A DNA stretch of 64,000 nucleotides from Bacillota bacterium. Its GTDB lineage: Bacteria > Bacillota > Clostridia > Peptostreptococcales > Acidaminobacteraceae. A program made the translations under genes and the position numbers. Shown here one piece after another: positions 17,341-26,808 of the stretch. The notes under the pieces are model-generated. The model was not told where the DNA came from. It saw only the letters and a list, made by a program, of their open reading frames with translations, and did no database searches. The DNA lies in NCBI GenBank assembly GCA_020161295.1, contig JAIUOA010000002.1:62001-126000 (forward strand), read 5' to 3'. Position 1 is the first letter of the stretch, and every line of letters starts with the position of its first letter.

Positions 17341-18252
17341 CTAAAGTGCTTTGATTTCCTTAAAAGCGGCCAAATCAGAATGGACTTCAGTTTTGATTGG
17401 GTTGCGCTTGTATTTGATGACCTTATAGAAGTGATAGATGAACACAGCAACGTTAACCGCTAAAGACAATGCGCTCACCACGAACAAAGCCGTCTCATTA
17501 TGAGATGATTTAACCGCAAACTTAGAGGTGTCCACAAATGCCGGGAAGCTCATGACAAACATCATCCAAAAGGCCAAGGTCTGAGCGCGGTGCTGTAGCC
17601 AAGCCCCTTTCTTAATAAAGAACGCAGGTATCGTACACGAAATGAGGAGCGCTGCACCTGCATAGAATGCGTGGTCTGAGACACAGTTGTAGACGTATGC
17701 GAAATTCCAAATGTCGTATGCGATGATCCAAAACCAAAGCTGGTCAGCCCATAACATATCTTTTTTTGAATCCTTACCAACCGTAATCCCGATCCAACCA
17801 GAGATCGTAATGATGTTGAGGAGTCCAGCGATGCCGTTCATGATGTTCCACGGTCCACCGATGATGATAACGCCATCGACTAAACCATTGTAACCGAAAC
17901 ACTGAAAATCTCTCACCACGGCTTCCATGATATTGACAGCCAGGATCAGTGCAGGGAAGAATAGTACCCATTTGTTAGAGGCAGCACCTTTAATATGACG
18001 TAGTGCTAAAAAGCCTAAGCATCCAGCGAGTGCTGAGTATACCTTTGCCCAGTGAAACCAAGTGCCGACACTGGTGCCTTCACCAGCGGTTTTCGGCCAC
18101 ACCATAACGGTGAGTATTGCGGGGAGTACGAGAAATAATGCCAAAGAAATCCATTTGTTGATTCTTGCGAGTTCGTTGAGCGCGATGAGTCCACCGAGTA
18201 CAACAAACCACATCAGTGCCGAATACCATGGTATGGCTTCGAATAAAAACAT
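17341..18252 (-). CDS. Polytopic membrane protein, possibly DUF5692 family
   Basis: 303 residues with eight or nine hydrophobic helices and a Trp-rich sequence (FEAIPWYSALMWF at the N-terminus; ADQLWFWIIAYDIWNFAYVYN in the middle). I recall similar proteins filed under DUF5692 without known function, but I am not certain of that number. No catalytic motif is visible. AAAGGAGGG precedes the ATG. It is a single gene, with an inverted repeat in its leader. Confidence 0.8.
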   Translation of the reverse strand: MFLFEAIPWYSALMWFVVLGGLIALNELARINKWISLALFLVLPAILTVMVWPKTAGEGTSVGTWFHWAKVYSALAGCLGFLALRHIKGAASNKWVLFFPALILAVNIMEAVVRDFQCFGYNGLVDGVIIIGGPWNIMNGIAGLLNIITISGWIGITVGKDSKKDMLWADQLWFWIIAYDIWNFAYVYNCVSDHAFYAGAALLISCTIPAFFIKKGAWLQHRAQTLAFWMMFVMSFPAFVDTSKFAVKSSHNETALFVVSALSLAVNVAVFIYHFYKVIKYKRNPIKTEVHSDLAAFKEIKAL

Positions 18253-18263
18253 AAACCCTCCTT

Positions 18264-18321
18264 TGTTTTGACGATTTAATTTTGTTATTTATTTGTCAAA
18301 ACACTTCACCCTAATATTATA
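18264..18321 (-). promoter_or_regulatory. Leader inverted repeat and -10 box of the membrane-protein gene
   Basis: A TATAAT on the minus strand (18321-18316) predicts transcription from about 18309. Just downstream, TGTTTTGAC (18264-18272) and GTCAAAACA (18295-18303) form perfect 9-bp arms 22 bases apart. This could be an operator or an mRNA hairpin ahead of the ribosome site. Confidence 0.45.
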
Positions 18322-18430
18322 GTCCTGCTAATAAAAAAAACAATAGTTTTAATGCAGAACTGTTATAAGATGGGATAAGCGGGTATAATTCAACGTGTTC
18401 AACTAATGGAAATCATAAAGGAGCAAATGG

Positions 18431-19660
18431 ATGAGACATTATAAGGTAATCGTCATCGGTGGCGGCCCTAGCGGAATCACATGTGGTTATTATTTAAAAC
18501 AAAGGGGTCTTGACTACCTCATCATAGAAAAGGAAGAAATGCTACACACCTGGAAAAATGAGCGCTGGGATTCGTTTTACTTAGTGACTCCCAATTGGAT
18601 GACCCATCTACCGGGACTGGAAAATGAAATCCCTTATAATAACGAATATATGTCGAAGTCTGAAATTTTAGGCATATTGGAGCGTTATCAAAAGTTAGTA
18701 AATCCGGTCTACGTGGAGAACACCGTGATTCAGGAGATCGTCCTGGAAGGAAGTGTTTATAAGGTCTACACAAATAAAGGAGACTACTGCTGCGATCATA
18801 TTATCGTCGCCTCGGGCATGTATAGTGAACCGTTTATACCGAAGGTTAGCGAAAAGATTCCAGCAGAAGTTAATCAGATGCATTCCTCAGACTATAAGAA
18901 TCCATGCCAGATGACGCCAGGAAATGTCGTAGTGGTAGGCAGTGGATGGTCAGGTGTGCAGATCGCACTTGAGCTGAAAAAAGCCCTTCAAAATGAAGTC
19001 TATCTTTCGATTGGCAGTCTATCACCACTGCCCGTGGTCTATAAAAATGTGCATGGCGTTTACTGGTTAAATCGACTTTCCGGCTACGCCAATGTAAACC
19101 CCATATTGAATTACAAAAAAGAGGATTTTACCAATCCTAACATCCTTCATAAAATGGGGCAAAACATGGTGGAATGCCAGAAAAACGGCGTCCATCTCGT
19201 GGGAAGGTTGCTTGATCGAGAGGGAAACAAGTTGATTTTTAATGATAATATTCGCAGTGTTTTTAAAGAGGCAGACAAGTATATTGATACAGCGAAACAG
19301 AAAATTGATTCACTTATCGAGAAGGAGCATATCACCACGGGAGGTAACGAGTTTGATTTGAGATTGGACCGTGTCGATTTGGATGCTATAATGCCTTTAG
19401 CGGAGCTGGATATCCATGCCCATCATATCACGAATATTATCTGGTCCACAGGCTTCAGACGAAATTATAGCTATATCAAGCGTCCGATATTTGATGAAAA
19501 TGGCCTTCCACTGTTAATCGATGGTGTAGCCACCACAGAAAATATCACGTTTTGTGGGCTTGAGCTCGAGGTTGACCGCAATATTAGATCTGCCTTTGGC
19601 GTGGGTCTTTACGCCATTAATGAGTCTTCAAAACGTGCTGTGGATTACATCAAGTTGTAA
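18431..19660 (+). CDS. FAD/NAD(P)-dependent flavin monooxygenase-like protein (CzcO type)
   Basis: 409 residues with two dinucleotide folds: GGGPSG (residues 9-14) for FAD and VGSGWSGVQ (about 170-178) for NADPH. The ATG-linked WSTGFR segment late in the protein is typical of class B flavin monooxygenases and CzcO. Substrate is unknown. The full Baeyer-Villiger fingerprint FxGxxxHxxxW is not evident, so an oxidoreductase without oxygenase activity is possible, especially in an anaerobe. AAAGGAGCAA precedes the ATG and a terminator follows. Confidence 0.88.
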   Translation: MRHYKVIVIGGGPSGITCGYYLKQRGLDYLIIEKEEMLHTWKNERWDSFYLVTPNWMTHLPGLENEIPYNNEYMSKSEILGILERYQKLVNPVYVENTVIQEIVLEGSVYKVYTNKGDYCCDHIIVASGMYSEPFIPKVSEKIPAEVNQMHSSDYKNPCQMTPGNVVVVGSGWSGVQIALELKKALQNEVYLSIGSLSPLPVVYKNVHGVYWLNRLSGYANVNPILNYKKEDFTNPNILHKMGQNMVECQKNGVHLVGRLLDREGNKLIFNDNIRSVFKEADKYIDTAKQKIDSLIEKEHITTGGNEFDLRLDRVDLDAIMPLAELDIHAHHITNIIWSTGFRRNYSYIKRPIFDENGLPLLIDGVATTENITFCGLELEVDRNIRSAFGVGLYAINESSKRAVDYIKL

Positions 19661-19670
19661 GAATATAACT

Positions 19671-19702
19671 AACCCCCGTAACGATACGGGGGTTTAATTT
19701 TT
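19671..19702 (+). terminator. Terminator after the flavin monooxygenase-like gene
   Basis: AACCCCCGTA (19671-19680), loop ACGA and TACGGGGGTT (19685-19694) are followed by TAATTTTT. Confidence 0.93.
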
Positions 19703-19712
19703 ATGAATGATG

Positions 19713-19719
19713 GTATAAT
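19713..19719 (+). promoter_or_regulatory. Extended -10 box that fixes the start of the GGDEF-EAL gene
   Basis: TGG-TATAAT ends at 19719, so transcription should begin near 19726. The in-frame ATG at 19703 is therefore upstream of the transcript, and the ATG at 19751 (GAGGA before it) is the start. Confidence 0.6.
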
Positions 19720-19750
19720 ACATCAAAGACTATCAACTTATGAGGAATTT

Positions 19751-22648
19751 ATGAGAATATCGCACGAAGCCATTCGAAATCGAAACGTAATCATCATCAT
19801 GATGTTAATCGTGGTCATTAATTTTTATAGCCCGATTGCCTTTACACAGGCGCAAACGGGTGAGCAAAAAAGTGTCTTAATCATTAATTCATATCATCAC
19901 GGATTATCATGGACAGATGATTCGACTAACGCTGAAATAGATACGATCAAGAAGACTTACAGTGGGGACGTCAGGTTTTATGTGGAGTTTCTCGATTGGA
20001 AGGAACACCCAACTGACGAGACCCTGGCGTTATTTGCGCAGTTGATGGCGTTTAAATACGAAAAGACATCCATCGATTTGATCATCGCTTCTGATGACGC
20101 CGCGCTATCGTTTGTCTTGCAGAATAGGGCAAAGCTGTTCTCAAACATCCCTGTGATCTTCCATGGCATCAGTGAATCTAGCTATGCATCATTGGTAAAG
20201 TCCACTGATAAAAATTTGACAGGTGTACTTGAAATCGTAGACATCAAGGCGACCTTAGAGGTAGCGATGATGGTCAACCCGGATATGAAACGGTTTTATA
20301 TCGTACACGATCAGACCGAAAGTGGAAAGGCCATGGGCGAAGCGGCCGCCTCTGAAATCGCCGATCACTATCCCCAGATTGAAGCAGTCATCGTAACAGA
20401 CAAGACCATCGAAGCCATCGTCGATTTCGTTTCCATGCTGAGTCCGAACGACAGTGTACTGATGACGGCTTATTATACTGACGTAAACGGCAGAAACATC
20501 AACTTCGAGGACATGATTGAAAAAGTGAGTGATGCTACGCCTGCAGCTGTGTTTTCGCTATATGATTTTGCGTTAGGGAATGGTGCCTTAGGTGGGACCT
20601 TATTAAGTGCAAAATTAATCGGAAATCAGGCAGGCTTGCTGGCCACAGAGATATTGAATGGCACTCCTGCAGATGAAATTCCTTTAGTCTCAGAAAATAT
20701 CCACATGAATGGCATCGATTATCAAGCGGCTGAACGATTTGATCTCGACTATGAGCGGCTCCCTGATTCTGTTCAGGTGATTAACCGGCCCATCTCCATT
20801 TTTGAAACCTATCGTACGGTTATTTTAACCGTGGCATTAGTGATGGGCTTGTTAGTAATATTCTTAATCATCCTAGGCATCGCTCTCCGTAGATCAGTAA
20901 AGCTGAAAAACGAGCTGAAACACTTGTATGATGAGCTTTCTGCATCCGAGGAAGAGCTTAAAGCACAGTTTGACGCATTAAATGAGCTTTACGATGAGCT
21001 ACAGGCCATAAAGGAAAAAAACGAACTGATTCTCGACGCCATTAAGGACACGATTGTGGATTGGAATATCAAAGAGGAAACGTTCACTGTTTCTGACCGA
21101 TGGGAAAAGATCATCGGTTTTCCCGTTAAACACATCGATTCACCTACCTTCTTTTTCGATTTTGTCCACGAAGAGGATTTACCTCAGATTAAAAGCTATT
21201 TCGACTCTCGTAGACTGAATATCGCTAATGATTTTCTCACACAGATTCGCTTGAGAACAAAAGGCGGCAATTATAAGTGGTTTCTTGTAAAAGGTGTCAT
21301 TAGAAGAGACGCTGAAGGAAACCTTACAAGGATGATCAGTTCCTATACGGATATCGATGCGATTAAGCAAATGGAAGATCAGCTGAGATATGCAGCATTT
21401 CACGATAAACTCACAGGATTACCTAATAAAACGGCACTTGAATCCCATCTAAACCAAGAAGTGAAGGGAAGCCTTCATCAATACGCCCTGTTATTAATCG
21501 ATATAGATCACTTCAAACGCATTAACGATACCATGGGGCATCACTTTGGTGATCGCTATATTCAGGCGGTGGGCAGTTTGATTGAACAGCAGCTGGGTTC
21601 TAAAGCACGTGTCTATCGGATCAACGGTGATGAATTTGTGATCCACCTTAAGTTTCAAGCCTTGCATGAGCTGGAATCCCTATGCGAAGCGTTACTAGTA
21701 GGGCTCAACTGTGTCATCCAAGTGGAATATGGAAAGTTTTCAAATAGCATCAGTATAGGCTATGCAATTTATCCTCACGATGGTGATTCTCTTGAATCCT
21801 TGCTAACCAAGGCAGATTTAGCCATGTACCGTGCGAAAGAGCAAGGCCGAGGCCGAGCCGTTCGATACGAAAGTGACATGTTTGAAGGAATTCTGTGGCG
21901 TGTAACACGAGAAGAAGCATTGAAAGTCGCCATGGAAAACGACGAGCTTTCATTGGTTTATCAACCACAATACGATACAAATCAGCAGACGATTTTAGGA
22001 TTCGAGGCATTGCTAAGATGGCATCACCCAGAAATGGGACAATTGCCACCGCATGAGTTCATCCCGATTGCCGAAGAAACGCAAATGATTATGCCCATCG
22101 GAAAATGGGTGATTGATGAAGCGCTACAGTTTCTTAGTGAGCTAAACTCGCCTGATCTTCATATGGGTATTAACGTCTCAGTGCTTCAATTAATTCAAGA
22201 GGATTTTGAACAGTATGTCCTAGAAGCCCTAGTGCGAAATGGCATAGAACCCAATCGGTTAGTACTTGAAATTACCGAGTCGGTGTTAATGCAGACCATG
22301 GAGGCTTCCTCTGCAAAGCTTGAGCGATTGAGGAGCAAAGGAATTCAAATTGCACTTGATGATTTTGGTACGGGGTATTCATCTTTAAGCTATTTAAAGA
22401 AGCTACCTGTGGACATACTCAAAATAGATAAAAGCTTTGTAGATGAGTTGCTCGAACAGGATTCAAGTGATCCTTTATTGAAGGTCATCATAAAAATCGG
22501 CAAACTTTTAAAGCTAAAGTTGGTCGCTGAAGGTGTGGAACACGAAAAACAAGTGCGCATGTTAGAAACGTTGAATTGTGATGCAATTCAAGGCTATTAC
22601 TTCGCAAAACCGCTATGTAAGGACGAATGTAAGAAACTGCTTGAGTAA
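19751..22648 (+). CDS. Membrane receptor with ABC-substrate-binding, PAS, GGDEF and EAL domains
   Basis: 965 residues. A signal peptide (about 12-35) leads an extracytoplasmic region (about 45-330) of the ABC_sub_bind type (VLIINSYHHG, then TGVLEI). A transmembrane helix lies near 365-385, then a coiled coil, a PAS domain (about 430-545), GGDEF (about 560-715) and EAL (about 725-960). The GGDEF motif reads NGDEF (625-629) and there is no RxxD inhibitory site, so cyclase activity is doubtful. The EAL domain is complete: EAL (752-754), NVS, EITES, DDFGTGYSS, LKIDKSF, AEGVE. Likely output is c-di-GMP hydrolysis controlled by an external small ligand. A terminator overlaps its stop. Confidence 0.9.
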   Translation: MRISHEAIRNRNVIIIMMLIVVINFYSPIAFTQAQTGEQKSVLIINSYHHGLSWTDDSTNAEIDTIKKTYSGDVRFYVEFLDWKEHPTDETLALFAQLMAFKYEKTSIDLIIASDDAALSFVLQNRAKLFSNIPVIFHGISESSYASLVKSTDKNLTGVLEIVDIKATLEVAMMVNPDMKRFYIVHDQTESGKAMGEAAASEIADHYPQIEAVIVTDKTIEAIVDFVSMLSPNDSVLMTAYYTDVNGRNINFEDMIEKVSDATPAAVFSLYDFALGNGALGGTLLSAKLIGNQAGLLATEILNGTPADEIPLVSENIHMNGIDYQAAERFDLDYERLPDSVQVINRPISIFETYRTVILTVALVMGLLVIFLIILGIALRRSVKLKNELKHLYDELSASEEELKAQFDALNELYDELQAIKEKNELILDAIKDTIVDWNIKEETFTVSDRWEKIIGFPVKHIDSPTFFFDFVHEEDLPQIKSYFDSRRLNIANDFLTQIRLRTKGGNYKWFLVKGVIRRDAEGNLTRMISSYTDIDAIKQMEDQLRYAAFHDKLTGLPNKTALESHLNQEVKGSLHQYALLLIDIDHFKRINDTMGHHFGDRYIQAVGSLIEQQLGSKARVYRINGDEFVIHLKFQALHELESLCEALLVGLNCVIQVEYGKFSNSISIGYAIYPHDGDSLESLLTKADLAMYRAKEQGRGRAVRYESDMFEGILWRVTREEALKVAMENDELSLVYQPQYDTNQQTILGFEALLRWHHPEMGQLPPHEFIPIAEETQMIMPIGKWVIDEALQFLSELNSPDLHMGINVSVLQLIQEDFEQYVLEALVRNGIEPNRLVLEITESVLMQTMEASSAKLERLRSKGIQIALDDFGTGYSSLSYLKKLPVDILKIDKSFVDELLEQDSSDPLLKVIIKIGKLLKLKLVAEGVEHEKQVRMLETLNCDAIQGYYFAKPLCKDECKKLLE

Positions 22649-22665
22649 TCAAGCAGTTTTTTATT
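22634..22665 (+). terminator. Terminator overlapping the end of the GGDEF-EAL gene
   Basis: AAACTGCTTGA (22634-22644), loop GTAA and TCAAGCAGTTT (22649-22659) precede a T run. The stop codon lies in the loop. Confidence 0.9.
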
Positions 22666-22725
22666 ATTAAGAAATGGTGATGTTTTCATAAATAAGGGTA
22701 ATTATTAACAATGGAGGATACGCTT

Positions 22726-23055
22726 ATGGATTCTAAAATGATTGAACGGTTTTTAACGGAAGTTTTGACCATTGACCAAGACATGAAGCGACAGCTTGAC
22801 CATATAGAGAGTGAAATCATCGAAAGAGAGCTTCAGTTGAAGGTCCTTTTAAAAGAGATTGATGAAGGTTCTCATCGACTAGAAAAGGAAAATGCGCAGA
22901 GGATTCTGGACCGTGTTCAGACGGAATGGACACAGAAACTTGAAGTGCTTAGACAGGAAGGCCAAGCGTTGATCGAAAAGCACAACAGCACTTATGATTC
23001 TGCTGAGATTCAGCTGGTAAATCAAGTGGTTGAAGAAATGGACTGGTGGAAATAA
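22726..23055 (+). CDS. ntpF: V/A-type ATPase peripheral stalk subunit (NtpF/subunit G-like)
   Basis: 109 residues, almost entirely charged helix (RFLTEVLTIDQDMKRQLDH onward), a predicted coiled coil. Being first in the ATPase operon with this shape fits NtpF, which pairs with NtpE as the peripheral stalk. Sequence conservation in this subunit is poor, so the call rests on position and coiled-coil character. GGAGG (22713-22717) is eight bases before the ATG at 22726; the ATG at 22711 would overlap that site. Its stop abuts the start of ntpC. Confidence 0.75.
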   Translation: MDSKMIERFLTEVLTIDQDMKRQLDHIESEIIERELQLKVLLKEIDEGSHRLEKENAQRILDRVQTEWTQKLEVLRQEGQALIEKHNSTYDSAEIQLVNQVVEEMDWWK

Positions 23056-24084
23056 ATGACGAACAGCAGTATACATGCAGCGCCAGTGGCAAAAGCGCAT
23101 GTGATGATGGGATATCTGATCGATAAAGAAGGCTTCGAGACTTTAATCAAGGTTGATTCTGCGGAAGATGTCATACGATCCCTAGCGACACGACCGCAAT
23201 ATCAATCGTTTCTGACACAAGAGCAATTGGCGAGTCAACCTGTGGAAATGGCGATTAAACAGGCTTTTTTCAATGTTTATGAAAAGCTGTACCATTACTA
23301 CATTGGCGCATACCGCGATTTTTTCAAAGCCCTTCTTTTACGATATGAAGTAGAGAACATCAAATACCTAATCCGTCGTGTCCATAACCTTTCCCATTTT
23401 AATATAAGCCCTAAGACACTGTTAATCCCAAGTGTATATAAGACCATTTCTTATGAGAACCTCATGAAAGCAAAGCAATTAAGCACCCTTATAGAGGCAC
23501 TTTCGGGAACTCCCTATAGAGAGTTGCTTAAGCCGTTTATCGATGAGGAACCCGCCAAGATGCTGTTTCATATGGAAATGGTGTTAGACCGTTATTATTT
23601 TAATGTACTAAGAGACCGGATGGGTCAGCTTAATAAAATGGACCGACAGCTGATGCTGAAGTTGCTGGGGGTGAATATTGATTTACTCAATATTCAATGG
23701 ATTTATCGAGGCATCCATTTTTTTAATATTTCACCAGAGGAAATTTTTAACTTTACGCTATCCGGAGGCTTAAAATTTGATTATAAAGCTTTAAAGGCAT
23801 TATGCTATTATTCGCTGGAAGCGTTTAGAAGAGAACTTGATAAAAGTGAATATAACATCGTATTTAATACACGTGAATATTTGATGGAGCGGGAGATGGA
23901 GCGCTATCTCTATTATGAGATCGATAAAATTCTTAAGGTTAACGCTCAGACGATTGCAACACCCGTCGCACTACTTTTCAAGTTCGAGTACGAAATCAGA
24001 GACGTATTGACGATTCTAGAAGCCATTCGATTTAAATCGACTGAGATTGAGAGTTACCTCATCCGTGATTTGAGGAGGGATTAA
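23056..24084 (+). CDS. ntpC: V/A-type ATPase subunit C (central stalk/rotor cap)
   Basis: 342 residues of the AC39/subunit d family. It is all helical with three similar bundles; FFKALLLRYEVENIKYLIRR (about 94-113) is the conserved N-terminal segment. The funnel-shaped subunit C links the D/F shaft to the membrane rotor ring. It directly follows ntpF and is one base short of ntpI, indicating tight translational coupling. Confidence 0.92.
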   Translation: MTNSSIHAAPVAKAHVMMGYLIDKEGFETLIKVDSAEDVIRSLATRPQYQSFLTQEQLASQPVEMAIKQAFFNVYEKLYHYYIGAYRDFFKALLLRYEVENIKYLIRRVHNLSHFNISPKTLLIPSVYKTISYENLMKAKQLSTLIEALSGTPYRELLKPFIDEEPAKMLFHMEMVLDRYYFNVLRDRMGQLNKMDRQLMLKLLGVNIDLLNIQWIYRGIHFFNISPEEIFNFTLSGGLKFDYKALKALCYYSLEAFRRELDKSEYNIVFNTREYLMEREMERYLYYEIDKILKVNAQTIATPVALLFKFEYEIRDVLTILEAIRFKSTEIESYLIRDLRRD

Positions 24085-24085
24085 C

Positions 24086-26047
24086 ATGGCCATTAAAAAA
24101 CTTAGAATGATGAATGCCGTTTGTGAACGTTCCTCTTTAGATGCCATTTTAAGTGAGCTCATAACCGATGGCAACTGCGGGTTCATCGACGCATTTCTGG
24201 AAATTGATGAAGGCGACTTCAGTATAGGGATCGCTGAAGAGAATGCCGATCGGATTCTCGATATGGAGGATATCACCCCTTTAGTGGAAAATAAAAAGCT
24301 AAAGCGGGTTTCGGAGTCGTTTGATGACCTAATGAAGGCAATTCAGTATACACCTAACATGAAACATGAAACCATCGCTCATGACGTGGTTGTAGAACAG
24401 GTCATTATGGAAACCGAGGCGTTTTGCGAGGCGTTTTCCCTCAAGCGCGATACGCTCAAGCAGCTTGAAGAACGACTGGATTATTTAAAACGTTTAAAGG
24501 TACTTGAATGCGCAAAGCATATTGAAATCGACTTTAAGCGATTGGTGGAGATGAATTTTTTCACCATGAAGTTCGGCTATTTAACACGAGAAAAGGCAAA
24601 GCGTATCTCTCAAAACTATGACCATATCAAAGCGCTGGTCTTTCATATAGGAACGGCAGAGGAGAAGGAGCTATACATGATCATCTCCCCCAAATCACTT
24701 GATTTGGAGATGTCCAGAATTCTGCGGAGTACGGATTTTTATGAACTAAATATCGATTCGAACCTATTGGATACGCCTAAAAATATGCTGATGAAGATAG
24801 AAATGGAAATTGAACGCAATCTGGGGCAGCAGCAAGCACTTCAAGATGAAATGGGAAAAGGCCTTGAACCGCGAAAGGCAGAAATCGATCGGTTGATGAC
24901 GCAGCTTACCACCTGTTCAAAAGTGAATGAAATCAAGCGTTACGTAGCAGTAACAGAGGAACTCGCCTATTTTGCGGCTTGGGTACCAGAGGCTTCACTT
25001 ACGATGGTTACGTCGGTGATGAATGGTTACAGGGATGCCCTAGTGACCTTTAAACATCAAGATGAGGTGTCACAGCGAATTCAAACGCCAACGTTGATGG
25101 TAAACCACTGGTTTTTCAGACCATTTGAGACATTGATAAAGATGTACGGCGTCCCCTCGCACACGGAACTGGATCCGACGCCATTTTTCGGTGTCGCCTA
25201 TATCCTGATGTTCGGTGCCATGTTTGGGGACCTGGGTCAAGGCCTCGTCATCAGTTTAGCCGGTCTGATTATTAGCAAACGCGGTGGACATGATATGGGA
25301 GGCGTATTAGTGAGAATCGGGTTTGGCGCGATGCTTTTCGGTGTTTTATATGACTCGTTTTTCGGATATGAAAACCTCATTTCACGCTGGCTTCCGATAC
25401 CGATCTATCTTCGTCCAATTGAAAACATCATGACGATACTGCTGTTATCCATTATCATGGGACTCATCCTCGTCTATATCAGCTTAGTCTATGGTATCAT
25501 CAACAAGCTGAGGCAAGGCGATTATCAAGAAGGCCTTTTTGGCAGGAATGGCATCAACGGGACGATTTTACTCAGTGCACTATTACTCTATGGCTACGGC
25601 GTAGCTGCTGGAACATCTCTTATCAGTAATCGCATCCTGTTGGCCGTCATGCTGCTATGTGTTACGCTTCTTTTAATCAAGCAACCGTTAAGCCGCTTTA
25701 TAAGTAAAGAAGAGCATCTCTATGAAGAAACCCTATCGGCCTATTACGTGGAAGCGGGATTTGACATTTTTGAAACCTTACTCAGCATGCTCAGCAATAC
25801 GGCATCTTTTATTAGGATTGGGGCATTTGCACTGAACCATGTGGGGCTATTTATCGCATTCCATACGCTGTCGGAAATGATCGGTACGACGTTCGGCAAC
25901 ATTCTGATGTTTATCCTCGGGAATGCCATTATAATCGGCCTAGAGGGGCTGGTGGTCTTTATTCAGGGCCTGAGACTATTTTATTATGAGTTGTTCAGCA
26001 AGTATTATTTAGGTGAGGGAATCCTCTTTGAACCTGACCATTTATAG
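24086..26047 (+). CDS. ntpI: V/A-type ATPase subunit I (membrane stator, ion half-channels)
   Basis: 653 residues. The N-terminal half (1-330) is a soluble coiled-coil arm that binds the peripheral stalks. The C-terminal half has seven or eight membrane helices, beginning DPTPFFGVAYILMFGAMFGDLGQG, with the SFIRIGAFALNHVGL helix that carries the essential Arg facing the rotor ring. It provides the two ion half-channels. The start ATG lies two bases after the ntpC stop. Confidence 0.95.
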   Translation: MAIKKLRMMNAVCERSSLDAILSELITDGNCGFIDAFLEIDEGDFSIGIAEENADRILDMEDITPLVENKKLKRVSESFDDLMKAIQYTPNMKHETIAHDVVVEQVIMETEAFCEAFSLKRDTLKQLEERLDYLKRLKVLECAKHIEIDFKRLVEMNFFTMKFGYLTREKAKRISQNYDHIKALVFHIGTAEEKELYMIISPKSLDLEMSRILRSTDFYELNIDSNLLDTPKNMLMKIEMEIERNLGQQQALQDEMGKGLEPRKAEIDRLMTQLTTCSKVNEIKRYVAVTEELAYFAAWVPEASLTMVTSVMNGYRDALVTFKHQDEVSQRIQTPTLMVNHWFFRPFETLIKMYGVPSHTELDPTPFFGVAYILMFGAMFGDLGQGLVISLAGLIISKRGGHDMGGVLVRIGFGAMLFGVLYDSFFGYENLISRWLPIPIYLRPIENIMTILLLSIIMGLILVYISLVYGIINKLRQGDYQEGLFGRNGINGTILLSALLLYGYGVAAGTSLISNRILLAVMLLCVTLLLIKQPLSRFISKEEHLYEETLSAYYVEAGFDIFETLLSMLSNTASFIRIGAFALNHVGLFIAFHTLSEMIGTTFGNILMFILGNAIIIGLEGLVVFIQGLRLFYYELFSKYYLGEGILFEPDHL

Positions 26048-26056
26048 GAGGCAGTT

Positions 26057-26497
26057 ATGGGAATCGTTGTAGTGTTAGCCGGACTCGTATGCATGACCAT
26101 CGGCGTCGGAATTTTTTATTATTATCAGCCCAGCATTGAAGCAGGGAAAAAGAAGTTGAAGTGGTTGCTGAGTGCCAATGCCTTATCTTTCATGGCATTA
26201 ATGGTCATGGCGACCATTCAAGCCTTTACAGGACTTGCCTTTTCAGAAGCGGCGCAGACGACAGCTGAGGTCACTTCACAAAGCGCTTCGGGGCTCGGTT
26301 ATATCGCAGCAGCATTATCAACCGGTATGGCAACCATCGGCGCAGGCTATGCAGTCGGTAGTGTAGGGTCTTCCGCTTTAGGCGCGGTGTCAGAAAATCC
26401 TAAAATCTTAGGTAAAACGCTTATATTCGTAGGACTAGCGGAAGGGATCGCCATTTACGGGTTGATCATATCCATCTTAATTTTAGGTAATCTGTAA
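26057..26497 (+). CDS. ntpK: V/A-type ATPase subunit K (rotor ring proteolipid)
   Basis: 146 residues. The N-terminal 65 residues contain two hydrophobic stretches joined by a basic loop and look like an export or anchor region, not a c-type hairpin. The C-terminal 70 residues form one classic proteolipid hairpin rich in Gly and Ala, with a single ion-binding carboxylate Glu129 in GLAEGIAIYG. Ala96 and Gly130 occupy the places of Gln32 and Ser66 in the Ilyobacter Na+ c-ring, so proton coupling is favoured. AGGAGGC precedes the ATG. The stop overlaps the ATG of ntpG by one base. Confidence 0.93.
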   Translation: MGIVVVLAGLVCMTIGVGIFYYYQPSIEAGKKKLKWLLSANALSFMALMVMATIQAFTGLAFSEAAQTTAEVTSQSASGLGYIAAALSTGMATIGAGYAVGSVGSSALGAVSENPKILGKTLIFVGLAEGIAIYGLIISILILGNL

Positions 26498-26799
26498 TGA
26501 AGGTATTTGCGGTTTGCAAAAGGGATGAAACCCTCAAGGCCTTAAGATTTGCTGGTATAGAGGGCGAACGATGTGATGTTGACCATGCGTACGATCGAAT
26601 TATAGCCCGATTATCGGAAGAGGAGATTGGGCTTGTTCTCGTGTCTGAGGATCTTTACATGGCGCATGAAAAGAAGCTTTTAGAGGTCAGGCTCAAGTCT
26701 GAAGAGAAACTGATTACCATGATTCCTGAGCCCAGTGGACTAAAAGAGAAGAATTATTTGATCGAGACCATCAAAAATTCCATCGGGATCAAGTTGTGA
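26497..26799 (+). CDS. ntpG: V/A-type ATPase subunit F (central shaft; NtpG in Enterococcus)
   Basis: 100 residues with the small alpha/beta fold of subunit F: an N-terminal strand MKVFAVCKRDETLKALRFAGI, then IGLVLVSEDLY and the final helix LIETIKNSIGIKL. It binds subunit D and forms part of the rotating shaft. The usual GD pair near residue 10 reads RDE. Its ATG overlaps the ntpK stop codon by one base. Confidence 0.88.
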   Translation: MKVFAVCKRDETLKALRFAGIEGERCDVDHAYDRIIARLSEEEIGLVLVSEDLYMAHEKKLLEVRLKSEEKLITMIPEPSGLKEKNYLIETIKNSIGIKL

Positions 26800-26808
26800 G
26801 GTGATGTC

